From: Plantago major
Taxonomy: Eukaryota > Streptophyta > Magnoliopsida > Lamiales > Plantaginaceae
NCBI GenBank assembly: GCA_026545765.1
Contig: CM048839.1
Coordinates: forward strand, 18,476,566-18,540,565
Direction: 5' to 3'
DNA length: 64,000 nt
In this document: piece by piece, positions 37,726-51,000 of the stretch
How positions within the stretch are numbered: position 1 is the first letter of the stretch
Layout: the number at the start of each line of letters is the position of its first letter
Made by a program: the position numbers and the translations under genes
Notes under the pieces: model-generated
Databases searched by the model: none
Told to the model about the DNA's origin: nothing
What the model saw: the letters and a program-made list of their open reading frames with translations, nothing else

Positions 37726-39407
37726 CCTTCTCCAACTTTCCAATTCATTCAAATTTTGCACACCCTAGTGACCCAAATAGGTAGTGCGGTGTACGCCACC
37801 TCCACTCGAAATTTTCAATTTCACATATTTTGATTTTTAATGTATCACGTGGAACTCCGTTTAAGTAAACATCATTTGTGTTGATCAGAAATAGAGTATG
37901 GTCTCTTGTTTCTTAGATGTATGTATTACTACGAGCTACGCTTTCATACTTGTATTGAACGGAATACGCGTATTGCATTTGCTAAAAGTAGCTTGTGAGT
38001 CCATTTCCTTCCTCTAATAGGCAATAATATATGTGGATTGGATGTTCATTCTTCTAGAATTATTTATAGAAGGCTAACACGCTTATACAATATAGTTTGT
38101 AAGTTTGAATTTTTAATGAGATCGCGTTGTTTTTCACATGAGCTCTCTTAAGATACTAGTATTAGTTACCAACTTACCATTCATATGTCAGTTTGACGGC
38201 AATTATAAGGGCAGTATCTTTACTATTCTAAAAGAAAACTACCCAAAGGTAGTTGTTACACCAATCAATTTAATTTTGATCAATTGAATTAATTTTGACT
38301 CCAAATTTCACCTATCAAAATAAAGCAAAAAAGGAAAAGAAAAAAATTTATAAGGAAGTTGCACATCATCTCCCACTACTCCCACCTATTATAATTACCA
38401 AAATTTATATTTTTATTAATAACTCATATAACATACTACTATATTATGATTGAATTTCTAATTAACTAAGTATAAGTTTAAATATTTATTATACTAATGT
38501 TTATATCATGCATATTTAATTTTAATATGAGATACTCATTTATTTGGCACGAGAATTTTCACGTACATAATTTTACTAGTAAGATAAAATAGCATTACAA
38601 TCCGCAACTACCTAAGCAACATGAATGCTTTTTTTTTTTTTTTTTTTTTTTGTTGTTGTTGTTAGACAAATAAACAATAAATGAAGAAATGGTAATAGGT
38701 TGCTTTTAATGACTAGAAATTAATGAACCCAAATACTTGTCGTAGCAAATTGTAAGACCATCTTTTCCTTGTAATTTCTTGTGTGAGTGGACCAAAGCAT
38801 CATGACATTTACACAACATGTTATTTCTATTACATTATAACAGATTATAAAATTGGACAAATAAAATGATATATAATGCACTGCTTTTTGACACTGTGTT
38901 TAATGGGAGACACTTGTGCTACAATGTTAGTAGTAGTAGTAGTAGTAGTACGATTCTATGTACACAAGTCATAAGACCACCACAACGCTAACTTTTACAA
39001 TTGAATAAATGTGTAGCATATGTATTGACAACAAAACAAACACTAATAACAATAATTATAATTCTATTTGGTGGAGACATAATCTTGTTTATGTGATTCG
39101 CCGGCTGATCCTGTGCCCTTCTAGTGGGCCGAAAAACCGGTTCATTTCTTGCTCATTTTTCATTTGAAACATGAGAAATTAACATGAATTGAGTCAGCTG
39201 TTTGGAATGCAACAAAGCGTGTCACTGTGAGTCCGTGTTAGTCATACGATACGTGAGTTACATTTGGCAAAACTAACTAATTGATACACTAGCTGGTAGC
39301 TATTAACATAACTGAATTGAAAATCTAATTCGAATGAAAGCATTTATATATGAATTGTGATTTAATTGAAATCTAATTAAAACAAAAGTATTTTGTAAAT
39401 TAGTTGA
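37726..39407. other. Intergenic AT-rich sequence
   Basis: No gene recognised. A (T)22 run followed by GTT repeats lies at about 38630-38663, and a (TAG)n microsatellite at about 38928-38950. Confidence 0.4.
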
Positions 39408-39575
39408 TTTTTTTTTTTTGGAATCGAGCAATACTTTCTTATTACCAAAAGCCAGTCAAAACAGCCGATCAAAGATCCAGGCAATACAAGAACAATCCCA
39501 AAATACTAAAACCAAACACAACAACTCTAGAGCTACAAATTAACTAGGTAATCTAGGAGCTAACTTAGAATTCAT

Positions 39576-40394
39576 TCAACACCTAGTAACAACAGTGTGT
39601 AGAATCTCCTCACTAATACGCAAATGAGGACCCTGATGAGAGAAAATGCAATTATTTCTGGCTAACCATATACCATACACAATTTCAGCAATCACAACTT
39701 TAGCCACTTCTCTACGCCACCCTTTTTTCTTGCAAACCTGCATGATCCAGATTCTCTCATGGCACCAATCTGTGGGTTGATGTATACACCCCATCCAGCC
39801 AAGCCAAGAATTCTCAACCAAACCTGGCAGGGAAAAGAGCATTGAAAGAATAAGTGCTCTGCAGATTCTGGAGCTCCGCAGAAACAACAGATTCCATCTG
39901 TCTGGACACCAAATCGTTGTAGTCGATCCTTAGTATTCAGTCTGCCCAGAAATAACATCCAAAGCACAAACAAAGTCCGAGGTCTAGCTAGATTAGAATA
40001 AAATACAATTCTCCACTCAACCGGTAGCTTATCACCCCTTAGTTCCTTGTACATATTACCAGTTCTGTACTTACCAGTTCTCATACTATTAGCCCAAACA
40101 ACAATGGAGCTCACAACTCTACACTTCAAAATGCCTTTGAAAATCCAAGAGCAAGAGCTAGTAGGCTGATACTCCATAACTGATTGTCCTTTCAAGAAAT
40201 ACATACGCACCCACTTCACCCATAGCTTGTCTGCTTTAGAATGAATATTCCACAGAAGTTTAGCAATGCTTGCCGTATTCCATTCAATGAGTGAAGTAAT
40301 GCCTAGACCCCCAGCAATCTTTGGATCACAAACACGGTCCCAAGCTACATGTGCTCTCTTAATTGGTGCATCCCTGCCAGTCCATAGAAACACC
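39576..40394 (-). pseudogene. LINE ORF2 C-terminus (zf-RVT domain)
   Basis: The frame reads RAHVAWDRVCDPKIAGGLGI, WSNIHSKADKLWVKWVR-type sequence (WNIHSKADKLWVKWVRMYFL) and PRTLFVLWMLFLGRLNTKDR, then the zinc-binding CCFCGAPESAEHLFFQCSF. These belong to the zf-RVT region after the RT of plant LINEs. A frameshift near 39800 separates it from EVAKVVIAEIVYGIWLARNN, the true end. The stop is near 39576. Confidence 0.9.
40392..40394. repeat. Target duplication ACC (left) of the second CACTA
   Basis: ACC precedes CACTACAAAA and recurs at 47903-47905 after TTCTTGTAGTG. Three-base duplications are diagnostic of CACTA elements. Confidence 0.95.
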
Positions 40395-40943
40395 CACTAC
40401 AAAAAAAACCAGTTTTAGCGAAGGAATTATCCGTCGCTAAAACTGGACCGATCAGTCGCTAAATCCTTAGCGACGGATAAAACCCTGTCCCCAAACAATG
40501 CGTCGCAATGTTTTTTAGCGACGGATAAGGGATCCGTCGCTAAATAACGACGCACTGGCGACGGATTAATCCGTTGACCAGTTCGTCCGCATTGGCGACG
40601 GATTTCAGATCCGCCTCTAATTAGAGACGGGGTTTAGCGGCGGAAATAATTCCGTCGCTAAATTCACGAACTAATCCGGCTTAGTTCGATTGGTATTTAG
40701 CGACGGAATTTATATGTTTTAGCGACGGACATAATTCCGTCGCTAAATCTACTGTTTTGAAAATTTTTTTTAAAAATATTTCTTTTTCACCTGTTTTTTC
40801 ACATAATATAGTCATAGATAATATACCCGAAACAATTAAATTGCATTAATATATCCGAAACTATATAAATTATCTACAAATAATCCGAAACAAGAATTAG
40901 AAGGTGAAATAGTGTCAAATTATCCATAACAAGTCTGATGTAA

Positions 40944-43165
40944 CTAAGGATAATCGGGAGGAGGCGGTGGGTGAGACTGGGAAGAGCTACTGAACATCTG
41001 GGTCAACTCGTCCATCCGCTTGGCCATACGAGCCTGTTCCTCAAGCACTTGCTCGTAAGCTGCCTTGGTCGCAGCTATTTCCTGTTGGAGAGGAGTCATC
41101 ATCTCGTTAACCTGCTGCTGCGTGTAGAGGTTAGATCGCGATCCTGATCCCTGGGACACTGAGAAGCTACCAGAACTCATGGAAGGGCCTAAACTTCCCA
41201 ATCCATACATTCGACCCTTGCTGTCCATTGGGTTGACCTCGAAGAAGATCTGGTCTTGCTCTTCAATTGACAGCTCATGACCGTCGATCATCCTCTCGTC
41301 CATCCTCCTCTCGACCTCACTCTGCAATTGTTGGTTGCATACGAAATGAGATGTAATTTTAGGAATCACTTTAATTAAAATACTCAAATACACATGTAAT
41401 TAACCTTAAGAAAGAAACGTACCGCAATACGTTCGGCCCTCACGTCAGTCCAGATGCCATTCTTCAGCTTAGCCTTCTTGAAGTGGTACAGAGCACTCTT
41501 CGGCTGTCCTTTATTGGCCTAAAAAAACATATGTGCAAACAAGTAGTTAGTTGATTGAAATGAAAGCTAAAAACTGTTATGTATCATATTCCAAGTCATA
41601 AAAAACATATTTACTAACCTCCATCACGTGACGTAACAATAGCTCATGGCCCATAGTGATGTCCGCCGCGTCTGCATATCATGCGGCTCAGACAAACAAT
41701 TTTGTCTGTTCTTGTACGCTTGATCCTGGACGAAGGGATCATTCCAGTACGTCAACCACAGTGCCCACTCGTCATCCCCCACCCAAGTTGGCTGCCTGCA
41801 TGTCTCCTTCATTTTGTAGACCATTTTCCTGTAGATGTCGGACCCTAAAGTCTCGAAAACGGAGTACAACTGGGACACCAGCGCATTGGGAATGAAATAG
41901 TCCTTCTACAACAATTCCATTCAAAGTAAAAATTACACAAGTATAAAGAAAGATAACAATTTAAATATAACACTAAAATGAAACTGAAATGTAGTAGTCC
42001 TACATCAAAACAAGCTCAGTGGCTAACATACCACTCAAATTGTCCTAAAATTGACTAACACAATAGTGACTAACATATCACCCAAGTTCAGTGGCTAACA
42101 TACCACTCAAACGACACAACAAGTTCATAAATGGTGACTAACACATCAAAACAAGCTCAGTGGCTAACATACCACTCAAATTGTCCTAAAATTGACTAAC
42201 ACAATGGTGACTAACATATCACCCAAGTTCAGTGGCTAACATACCACTCAAACGACACAACAAGTTCATAAATGGTGACTAACACATCAAAACAAGCTTA
42301 GTGGCTAACATACCACTCAAATTGTCCTAAAATTGACTAACACAATGGTGACTAACATATCACCCAAGTTCAGTGGCTAACATACCACTCAAACGACACA
42401 ACAAGTTCATAAATGGTGACTAACACATCAAAACAAGCTTAGTGGCTAACATACCACTCAAGTTGTCCTAAAATTGACTAACACAATGGTGACTAACATA
42501 TCACCCAAGTTCAGTGGCTAACATACCACTCAAACGACACAACAAGTTCATAAATGGTGACTAACACATCAAAACAAGCTTAGTGGCTAACATACCACTC
42601 ACAGATATAGTGGCTAACATACCACACACATTAACACAATGATTAAAAAAACAAATAAAGCATTAATTGTAACATTTAAGCTTACGCTACTCGTCAAGTA
42701 AAAGTGCTTCATCCGTCCGGACGTTTGACCACTTCTCGCCTCCGTCCAAGATCTCCGCCTCCCAAGATTTTGCCTAGTTTGTCCGAGGCATCCGGAGGCC
42801 AAAACACATATCAATGAGACAAACAAGAAACAAATATTCATTAGTAAAATCATGTAACATATATTTATCTTAAGTGAATGTTCTACAACTCCATAATACT
42901 TACTTGTTCCTGCCATTGGGGAACAACACCGGTTTCCCCTGAAATGTAGCACCGTCCGTCAACATCAAGTACGGACACCCGTCAGAGGGGTAGTCACCAG
43001 GAGCAGAAGCCGGTGGAGTCTCCGGTACTGAGATCGGCCGCTCCCAATGTCGTATCCAACGAGAGGACTACCATGACTAGCTGGGGTACTACTAGAACCC
43101 GCTGGACTAGCACCCCTAAACCCGGGAGGAAGGTATGTCGACTTCCTTTGGCGCGACATCTGCAA
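40944..43165 (-). pseudogene. TNP1-like gene of the second CACTA element
   Basis: Exons in - strand order: 43165 onward (MSRQRKSTYLPPGF; frameshift near 43090; then a Pro-rich stretch and SDGCPYL, ending near 42900), about 42780-42690 (SWTEARSGQTSGRMKHF), about 41905-41624 (TWVGDDEWALWLTYWNDPF), about 41520-41421 (SALYHFKKAKLKNGIW), 41340-40944 (SEVERRMDERMIDG, LSIEEQDQIFFEVNPMDSKG, a Met/Gln-rich coiled coil and PPPPPDYP). The last exon is intact, the first is out of frame. The intron between 42690 and 41905 contains the 141-bp minisatellite. The protein resembles plant Transposase_24 family members that accompany TNP2. Confidence 0.8.
42002..42630 (-). repeat. 141-bp minisatellite in the TNP1-like intron, about 4.5 copies
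   Basis: The anchor ACATCAAAACAAGCT recurs at 42002, 42143, 42284, 42425 and 42566, each exactly 141 bp apart. Each unit contains AGTGGCTAACATACCACTC twice. That motif is an imperfect palindrome (AGTGG...CCACT). Units are nearly identical, so homogenisation is recent. The first CACTA element has two single half-copies of the same motif. Confidence 0.95.
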
Positions 43166-43275
43166 ATAAGAAATTGCAAGAAAAAATTAATGAGTTAGTA
43201 AAGAATACATGAATATACATTTGACAGATATTAAAGTAATAATAATCAGCAACTAATCATATATACACATAACAA

Positions 43276-46200
43276 CTAAGCATACAATACACACATACCC
43301 TCGTCCTCATCGGCTATTGTTAAGTCTATAAATTGGTCTTCACCTGTGTCTATGAACTCATCATCACTTATGCAGGCTTTCATTGCTTGATCGACGACCT
43401 CTTCTTGATACGAGTTGGTAATTGAATCGTCCTTATCAATGTACTCTACTCTGGAGCGGGCATGTATATGCATCGCAGCCAACCAATCCACCTTATCACG
43501 TTTGAGGCTTGGATATTCAATAAACACCACCTGCCGTGCTTGAGTCGCCAAGATAAACGGTTCATACTTAATACGATACCTCTTCCTATGGTTAATTTCT
43601 ACCATTTGATAGAGCTCTTGTTTCTGCGTACCACTTGGAGTAGGATCATACCACCAACATCAAGCGAAAGGTTCTTTTCAAAGGAAACCGGATATTCAAG
43701 TCGCACAATTCGTCTCGTGTTCCGTAGAAATCATACAAATCATCATTGCATCTTGATCTTGATCTTGCCCCTTACACACACGGAATTGCTTGTGGCCATG
43801 GCGGTGTTAGACTCAATTGTTTGAAACCTAAGGCCATTTACTATGTAAGATGAGAATGTGGAGACCTTTCTGTTTGGTCCCTCTGCTAGAGATTCTAAGT
43901 AAGGACATGTGACTTTGTTGACAGGATTTCGTACGTACTCCTTGAACCAATCTGCAAATTCTGTTTCCAACTTCTGTTGAAGCAGTTCTTCAATTACGTC
44001 ATCTGCCATTGTTGGATTCTTCTCTCTGAAAAGTTGTCAGGACACGATTACATGATTAGATATATATAGTAGTTAGAAGTTAAAATCCATGTGTTAGCGT
44101 AAAGCTACTCACCACCATAAATCTCCATAAATTTGTCAACTTCAAAGATTCGAGAGGACATAATATGTGGTTGCCTTGACTCCTTATCCGTACCATTCAT
44201 CTTTTCTTCCAATAGGTCTCTGGAGACCCTAAAATTGAAATGGAAACATCATCATCCTCTTGAACTTGAATGTTCTGCGTTCGACGGCCTAGATGCCTTC
44301 TGGGACATGGTCCCCAAAGTAATAGGAGTAAGATTGCGCCTTCCTCAAGACGTAGGCATTGGCCATCGATCCCTCGAGCTTGCCTTTGTTGTTGACATAC
44401 CTCTTCAATTTCCCCAAGTACCTGTAATGCATATATGTTGATGTAACACAATGTAACTTGGGAAAATTCAGACTTTATAAGTAAATGATTGCCTTGATTA
44501 CACACCTCTCGAATGGATACATCCATCGATAATGAACCGGTCCAGCAAGCCTCGCTTCATGTGGGAGGTGAACCGGCAAGTGCTCCATAGAATCAAATAA
44601 GCTCGGAGGAAAGATACGCTCGAGCTTACATAGAATCAATGGTATGTTGCTTTAAAGATTTGCTAACACTACATCGTCAAGCACCCTTGAGCATAAATTC
44701 TTGAAAAATAAGCTCAGCTCGGTGATCGCAATCCATACAGGTTTAGGTAGCATTTCTCGAAATGCAACAGGGAGAAGCCTCTCCATGAACACATGACAAT
44801 CGTGGCTCTTCATCCCGTACATCTTTGTCCTCTTCACATCCACACGCCGCCCCAACTTTGAGGCGTAATTATCGGGGAACTTCAATCCCCTCACCCAATC
44901 AAATAGTTTGTTCCTAGATTCAGTGTCAATTGTGTAGCATGCCTTGGGCCACTACCCCTTATCATTCTGCTTTGTCAACTCGGGCCTTTTACACAATGTA
45001 TCCAACTCGGCTCTAGATTTAGGGGTGTCCATTGTTTTTCCGGTAATGTTGCAAATCGTGTTGAATAAGTTCTCGAACACGTTTTTCTCAATGTGCATGA
45101 AATCCAAGTTGTGACGTATAAGAAGACTGCTCCAATAAGGCAAGTCCCAGAAGATGCTTCTCTTCTTCCATCCAAAATTTTTGCTAATTTTCTCGTTATG
45201 CTTATCCGACCCAACTTCAGTCACTTTTATAAGACCCAACCTATCTATCTCCGCAAGTATTTCTGCACCAGTAAGTTGTCTCGGGGCGCCTTTGTTCACT
45301 ACTTTATTTTTCAAGAATTGAGTCTTGTTCTTCCTGAATGTATGGTCCTTTGGTAGAAATCTACGATGACAGTCAAACCAACATTCCTTTCCGCTCTCCT
45401 TCAGTCTAAATGCATCAGTGTCTTCCATACAATGTGGACATGCATTAAAGCCCGCGGTTTTCCTTCCAGATAGCATGGAGTACGCAGGAAAATCACTCAC
45501 GGTCCACAGTAATGCTGCTCTCAATGTAAAGTTCTTCTTCTTTGACACATCATATGCCGGGATACCATTTTTCCACAACTCAATCAGCTCCTTGATTAGG
45601 GGCTGCAAGAACACATCCAGCTTCTGTGACGGATCATCTGGCCCGGGCACCAACACAGTCAAGAACATGAATGGTTCCTTCATGCACTCACCGGGGCGGG
45701 TTGTGTCGGTCGATGATCGGCCAACAAGAGTACTTTCGGTCATTTCCAAACGGGTTAAAACCATCCGTACAAAGCCCCAAGCGTACATTTCTAGGCTCGG
45801 CTGCAAACTCCGGGTAGGTCTTATCGAACTGTTTCCATGCGGGTGAGTCTGATGGATGCTCCATTCTACCCTCTTCCGGGATTACTCGCTCATTGTGCCA
45901 CCGCATTTTATCGGCACAAGCACTTGAAGCGTACAACCTCTTCAAACGAGGTGCTAGAGGAAAATACCACATTTTCTTATGTGGTAGATTTTTCTTCTGA
46001 CGTTTCTTCTGACCTCCTTGTAACGCTTGTACCGTCCTTACCACAGAACTTGCACTTCAGTAGATCTGTATTCTCCCCCCAATAGATCATACACATATCC
46101 TCACAACAATCTATGGTTTCCATGGGCAACCCCATCCCCCGCATCTTTTTCTTCGCTTGGTAAAAGTTGGTGGAACTAGATTTTCTTCGGACAAAGATCC

Positions 46201-46811
46201 GACATTAATTGTACCCATTCATTGAAGCTCGCTTGATTGGGTCATTAGCCTTACAACTCATTAGCCGAGCCAACAAAGACAACTCGCTCAAATTTACATC
46301 CCCGATAAATCGGCTTCTTCTTTGATTCCGAAGTCAATGAACACCTGATGCGCAGGTTTCGGAGGCTCCTCCAAATCCCCTACATCGGGCTCTCGGTGTC
46401 CATGAACTCTGGACCCGCAACATCATACACCATTTGCTCCATCCATTCATGATCATAATTAGCATCGGATGTAGACGTGTTTTGAGTACTTCCGATCACA
46501 TTTTTCTCCTTCCTTTTACGCTTTGAGAGATGCTCATAATCCATGAACGGTGCTCGTGTCTCACCATGATAACACCATACCTCATACTGAGACACGAACC
46601 CCTTACGTTCAAGTGCTTTACTACCGTTTTAGGAGGCAAAAATTGTTTATTCCTACATTTGTTCGCATTGCAAGGGCACTTCATCTTCCCCCACTCAAAC
46701 AAGTAGTTTGTGTAAGCGCAAAAGTGATGAAGGATTCAACCCCTTCCACAAAACTAGACTGAATTCTGCCATTCACTATGCGACGGTACATCCATGAACG
46801 ATCGGGATTCA
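43276..46811 (-). pseudogene. TNP2-type CACTA transposase (Transposase_21), broken
   Basis: The - strand runs from about 46811 (DRSWMYRRIVNGRI, transposase-associated domain, frameshift near 46700, then KMKCPCNANKCRNKQFL) through 46044-45688 (MRWHNERV, GLCTDGFNPFGN) to the Transposase_21 core at 45690-44950 (FLTVLVPGPDDPSQKLDVFL, KKNFTLRAALLWTVSDFPAY, FNACPHCMEDT, NLDFMHIEKNVFENLFNT). DUF4218 follows (KMYGMKSHDCHVFMERLLP and, out of frame, HLPVHLPHEARLAGPVHYR), then a DUF4216 segment (44009-43276; SSYIVNGLRFQT, FIEYPSLKRDKVDWLAAM). Several frameshifts and stops disable it. In intact elements this enzyme cuts the CACTA ends. Confidence 0.9.
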
Positions 46812-48002
46812 TAATTATATGATTAGCCTGACACGTCTACAATTATTAGATTTATAACATGCATTTTACGTTAATATAATCACCAAATAGTCTCAAAACA
46901 CTTAATTAAATCTTCATAATCTAGTGTATATATACGAATTTATCGAATCAAAATTACTACGTACTTAATTACAAACATCCTAACATTATAATAATTAGCA
47001 ATACAAATTCACAATCAATATATCAATTGCACAAAGTTAACTAGCTAGTATACTATATCTCCCATAAACATACAGTTGATATAATTAGTCGAAATTATCA
47101 AAATTCCCAAATTTGTCAACAAGTAAGGGTTCCAAAACACTAAACTAAATCTTTCTAATCCTACTACATATACGAAAATATCAAATTAACAACCCTACAT
47201 ACTTCCAAACATTCTAACATTATACTAAAAATTCAAATTCACAATCAATACATCAATTGAACATCTCAAAGTTAACACACTACGTAATATAAGCTAAACT
47301 AACCACTACATACTTACAATAAACGTTCAATTGCTCAAATTAGTCAAAATTAACAAAATTCCCAAATTTGACAAAGTTAAGGTTTTAGCCAAAATACCTT
47401 CGATTTAGCTGGTGAAAAGATGAAATTGGTTGACCACACGAGCTCCTTGTCCCACGAGCTTCGAGTAGACTCCAAAATTGGCCGGAACGGTTGAGATTTG
47501 GTCGGAAAATTGGAAATGGCGAAGGAAGAAGGAAGAAAAATGGGGAAGAAAGGGCTACTGCCCGATGGTATCAAGGTTTTAGCGACGGATCGCTATCCGT
47601 CGCTAAAATCCGTCTCTAACTAGCGACGGAACGCGATCCGTCGCTAGTTACCTTTTTTTAATTTTTTTTTCTTCTATTTTGTAAGCTGGTCAACTTATTT
47701 AGGGACGGATTTAATATCCGTCCCTAAATAGCGACGGATAAATAAATCCGTCGCTATTTAACGACGGAAAAACATCCGTCGCTAAATTAGCGACAGAATG
47801 GAGACGGATTGAGCGAAGCTAAAATTAGCGATTCGTCGCTAAATAGCGACGGACAGAATCCGTCGCTAATGGCCGTCGCTAAACGGCGGATTTCTTGTAG
47901 TGACCCTGCATAAGGACTCAATATGCCTCAGAACTTTTTTGGGAGAGGGAAAATTTGCATCCAATAGCTTGTAATAGCAAAAAGAACACTCCTTATCAGT
48001 TG

Positions 48003-48007
48003 ATATC
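48003..48007. repeat. Target duplication ATATC (left) of the short-LTR copia
   Basis: ATATC lies directly before TGTTAGAATATG and recurs at 52741-52745 directly after the 3' LTR. Confidence 0.95.
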
Positions 48008-51000
48008 TGTTAGAATATGTATATATCTAGAATCCTAGTTAGATTAGACTTAGATTAGAATACTTGGTGATCAAGTTATCACACTGTATAAATACATGTA
48101 CTCATCATTGAATCCAATAATAAGAAATATATTCTTATAATCTTACATGGTATCACGCCGAACATCGGTCCCTCTTCATTTGCCGCCACTTGCTCGATCC
48201 TCCTTCTTCCCCTGTTTCCGGCCTCACGCCGCTCTAACAGCCTCTCCCCTTTCTTCCCCTGTCTCCTTGTGTTCCGGCCTCACGCCAAAACAGCCTGCTC
48301 CGTCTCCTGTTTCCGGCCTCACGCCTCCACACAACATCGACTTAGCATCACGCTAAATCGATAAATTCTCCTCTCTTCTCTGAACAGTTTTCCGGCACCC
48401 ACCATGTCTGATCAATCACCTAAGTTTCATCCCGCTCTCTCTATCACCAACGTCCGCTCCCTGATTCCCATCACATTGGATCATGAGACCGATATGTATC
48501 ATTCTTGGGTCACGTTATTCAAGGTTCAAGCACGGGTGCATAACCTTATGCATCACATCATCCCTCCGACGGAAGAAACCGCCATCGCCAAAATCAAGGC
48601 TCTCAAAGAAGCCGATGTTGATCTATATGATCGACTTGATGCCGTCGTATTACAGTGGATCTATGCAACAGTCTCTTCTGACATTCTTCATGCCATTCTT
48701 GTCAAGAACGATACGGCTGCTGCTGCTTGGTCCCGTCTTGAACAGATATTCATGGATAACAAAGGTTCTCGAGCTACCCATCTTGAAGAGGAACTTCACG
48801 ACGTCCGACAACTTCCCTTCTGCCGAGGCTTATTGCAATCATGTCAAGTCATTAGCCGATAGGCTTGCCGACGTGGGTATAGAGGTCTGTCCTAGCCGTC
48901 TTGTTCTCCGTCTTCTCAGTGGCTTAACTGAGGCATATTCTGGCACCGTGGACTATGTGCAAAATCAAGATCCTCTCCCTTTCTTCGAAAGTGTTCGTTC
49001 TCGCATCAAATTAGCGGAACGCACCCTCAAGCATCGTGCCAACAAAGAAGCCGGTGGCTCGGCTCTTTTGATCTCTTCTGGTAGTACCACTTCTGGAAAC
49101 AACTCAAATCCTGTTATCTCTCCTTCTTCTTCGCCTTCCGGTACCCTAACTCCAAAAACAAGAAGAAGAACAACCCCAAAGGTGGTCCAAACCGCCAAAA
49201 CCGTGGCAGCAATTCCGGACAGCCAACCGGGACCACCTTGGCAGCCTCCCCAGCCTACCACTCCATGGCAATCATACGGCTGGCCTTGGCAACCGTGGTC
49301 TCCGCCATCTTGCCCATATCCTACGGCTCCCTGGCGGCATCCTGCTCGCCCTCCCGGTCAGCAGGGACTTCTCGGTCCTCGTCCGCCTAACCACCAGGCA
49401 TTCTTGTCTGGTGCATCACCAACTAACGTCGAGGCAGCCATGCATACCTTGGGACTTACTCCTCCGGATGCTAACTGGTACATGGATACCGGTGCTTCTT
49501 CCCATATGACACCCGACAAAGGTACTCTCTCTTCTTATTTCAATTCGAGCACTTATAATCGTCAAGTTGTTGTTGGTAATGGTCATATGATTCCAATTAA
49601 AGGTTATGGTAACACTTCTTTCTCTCAGCCCCACCCTCCTCTTCTCTTGAAAAACGTGTTACATACCCCTAACCTTGTCAAAAACCTCATCTATGTTCGC
49701 AAATTTACCACCGATAACTCTGTTTCTATTGAATTTGACCCGTCTGGCTTTTCTGTCAAGGATTTACAGACGGGGAAACGAATCATGAGATGTGATAGCA
49801 CCGGTGACCTCTATCCAGTCCACCCCACCACGCAAGCCACCCACTTCAATTCTGCTTTTTCGGTTTCTTCTCCTGCTTTATGGCATAGTCGTTTAGGGCA
49901 TCCGGGAGAGACTACTCTTCGATCTCTCTCTAGCAAGAATTATATTCATTGTAATGCTCTTAAACACCAGTTTTGTCCCTCGTGTTCTTTGGGGAAACAA
50001 ATAAAATTGCCGTTTCATAATTCAGTGTCAAACACTACTTCTCCCTTTGATATTGTGCATAGTGATCTCTGGACTTCTCCGATAGCTAGCTCAAGCGGAC
50101 ACCGCTATTATGTGCTTTTTCTTGATGATTTTTCTAAGTTTTTATGGACCTTTCCTATCTCTAAGAAATCTCAAGTGTATGCTATCTTCACTATGTTTCA
50201 TGCCTTTGTTCGCACCCATTTCAATACTTCTATTAAGAATATACAATGCGATAATGGCAAGGAATTTGACAATGGTCTATTTCACTCCTTTGCCCAAACT
50301 AACGGTATTCACTTCCGTTTTTCTTGTCCTCACACTTCATCTCAAACGCAAAGCGAAAGGCATATTCGTTCCCTAAACAATATAATCCGGACACTTCTTG
50401 CTCACGCATCCATGCCACCTACCTTTTGGCATCATGCACTTGCCACCGCAACTTATCTTCTCAACATCCTTCCCTCGAAGGTGCTTAACTCTTCCTCCCC
50501 TACTCAAATTCTCTACAACAAACTTCCAAGCTATAACCATCTTCGTGTTTTTGGTTGTCTTTGTTTTCCCCTCTTCCCATCCCCCACTATAAACAAACTC
50601 CAAGCTCGTTCGGTCCCGTGTGTATTTCTGGGGTATCCTTCCGATCATCGGGGATACAAGTGTTATGAGATCTCTAGTCGTAAGATATTTGTCTCTCGAC
50701 ATGTCGTTTTTTACGAAACCACTTTCCCTTTTTCCACACTGCACACGCCAAACTCGAACATATACGAGTATTTGGATTCAGGAATCGAACCCAGCATTCT
50801 TCATCATATGCTTGATCCGGTCATTCGACCAACTGCTTTCTACCGGGCAACCGCCTCTCCTTCCCGGTTCTCGCCTAATCAACAACCCGACCTCCTTCCG
50901 CTCTGCTCCACTGAAGGCGACTCCACCGGTTCTCGCTTCATCGGACCGCACTCCTCCCCCAAACCGGTTCGGACCAGTCCAGGCCAACCGTTACCTCCAC

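Larger units (their letters stand above)
40395..47902 (-). mobile_element. CACTA (En/Spm) transposon, 7.5 kb, with both genes
   Basis: The ends are CACTACAAAAAAAACC and CGGATTTCTTGTAGTG, with target duplication ACC. Subterminal arrays of TAGCGACGGAT/ATCCGTCGCTA fill 40410-40760 and 47575-47890. It carries a TNP1-like gene and a TNP2-type transposase gene on the - strand, both broken. It belongs to the same family as the element at 19214-24461, in opposite orientation. Confidence 0.96.

Noticed and set aside
49000-49300. 98-codon - strand Gly-rich frame
   Set aside because: It is the antisense of the Pro/Trp-rich gag region of the copia element.
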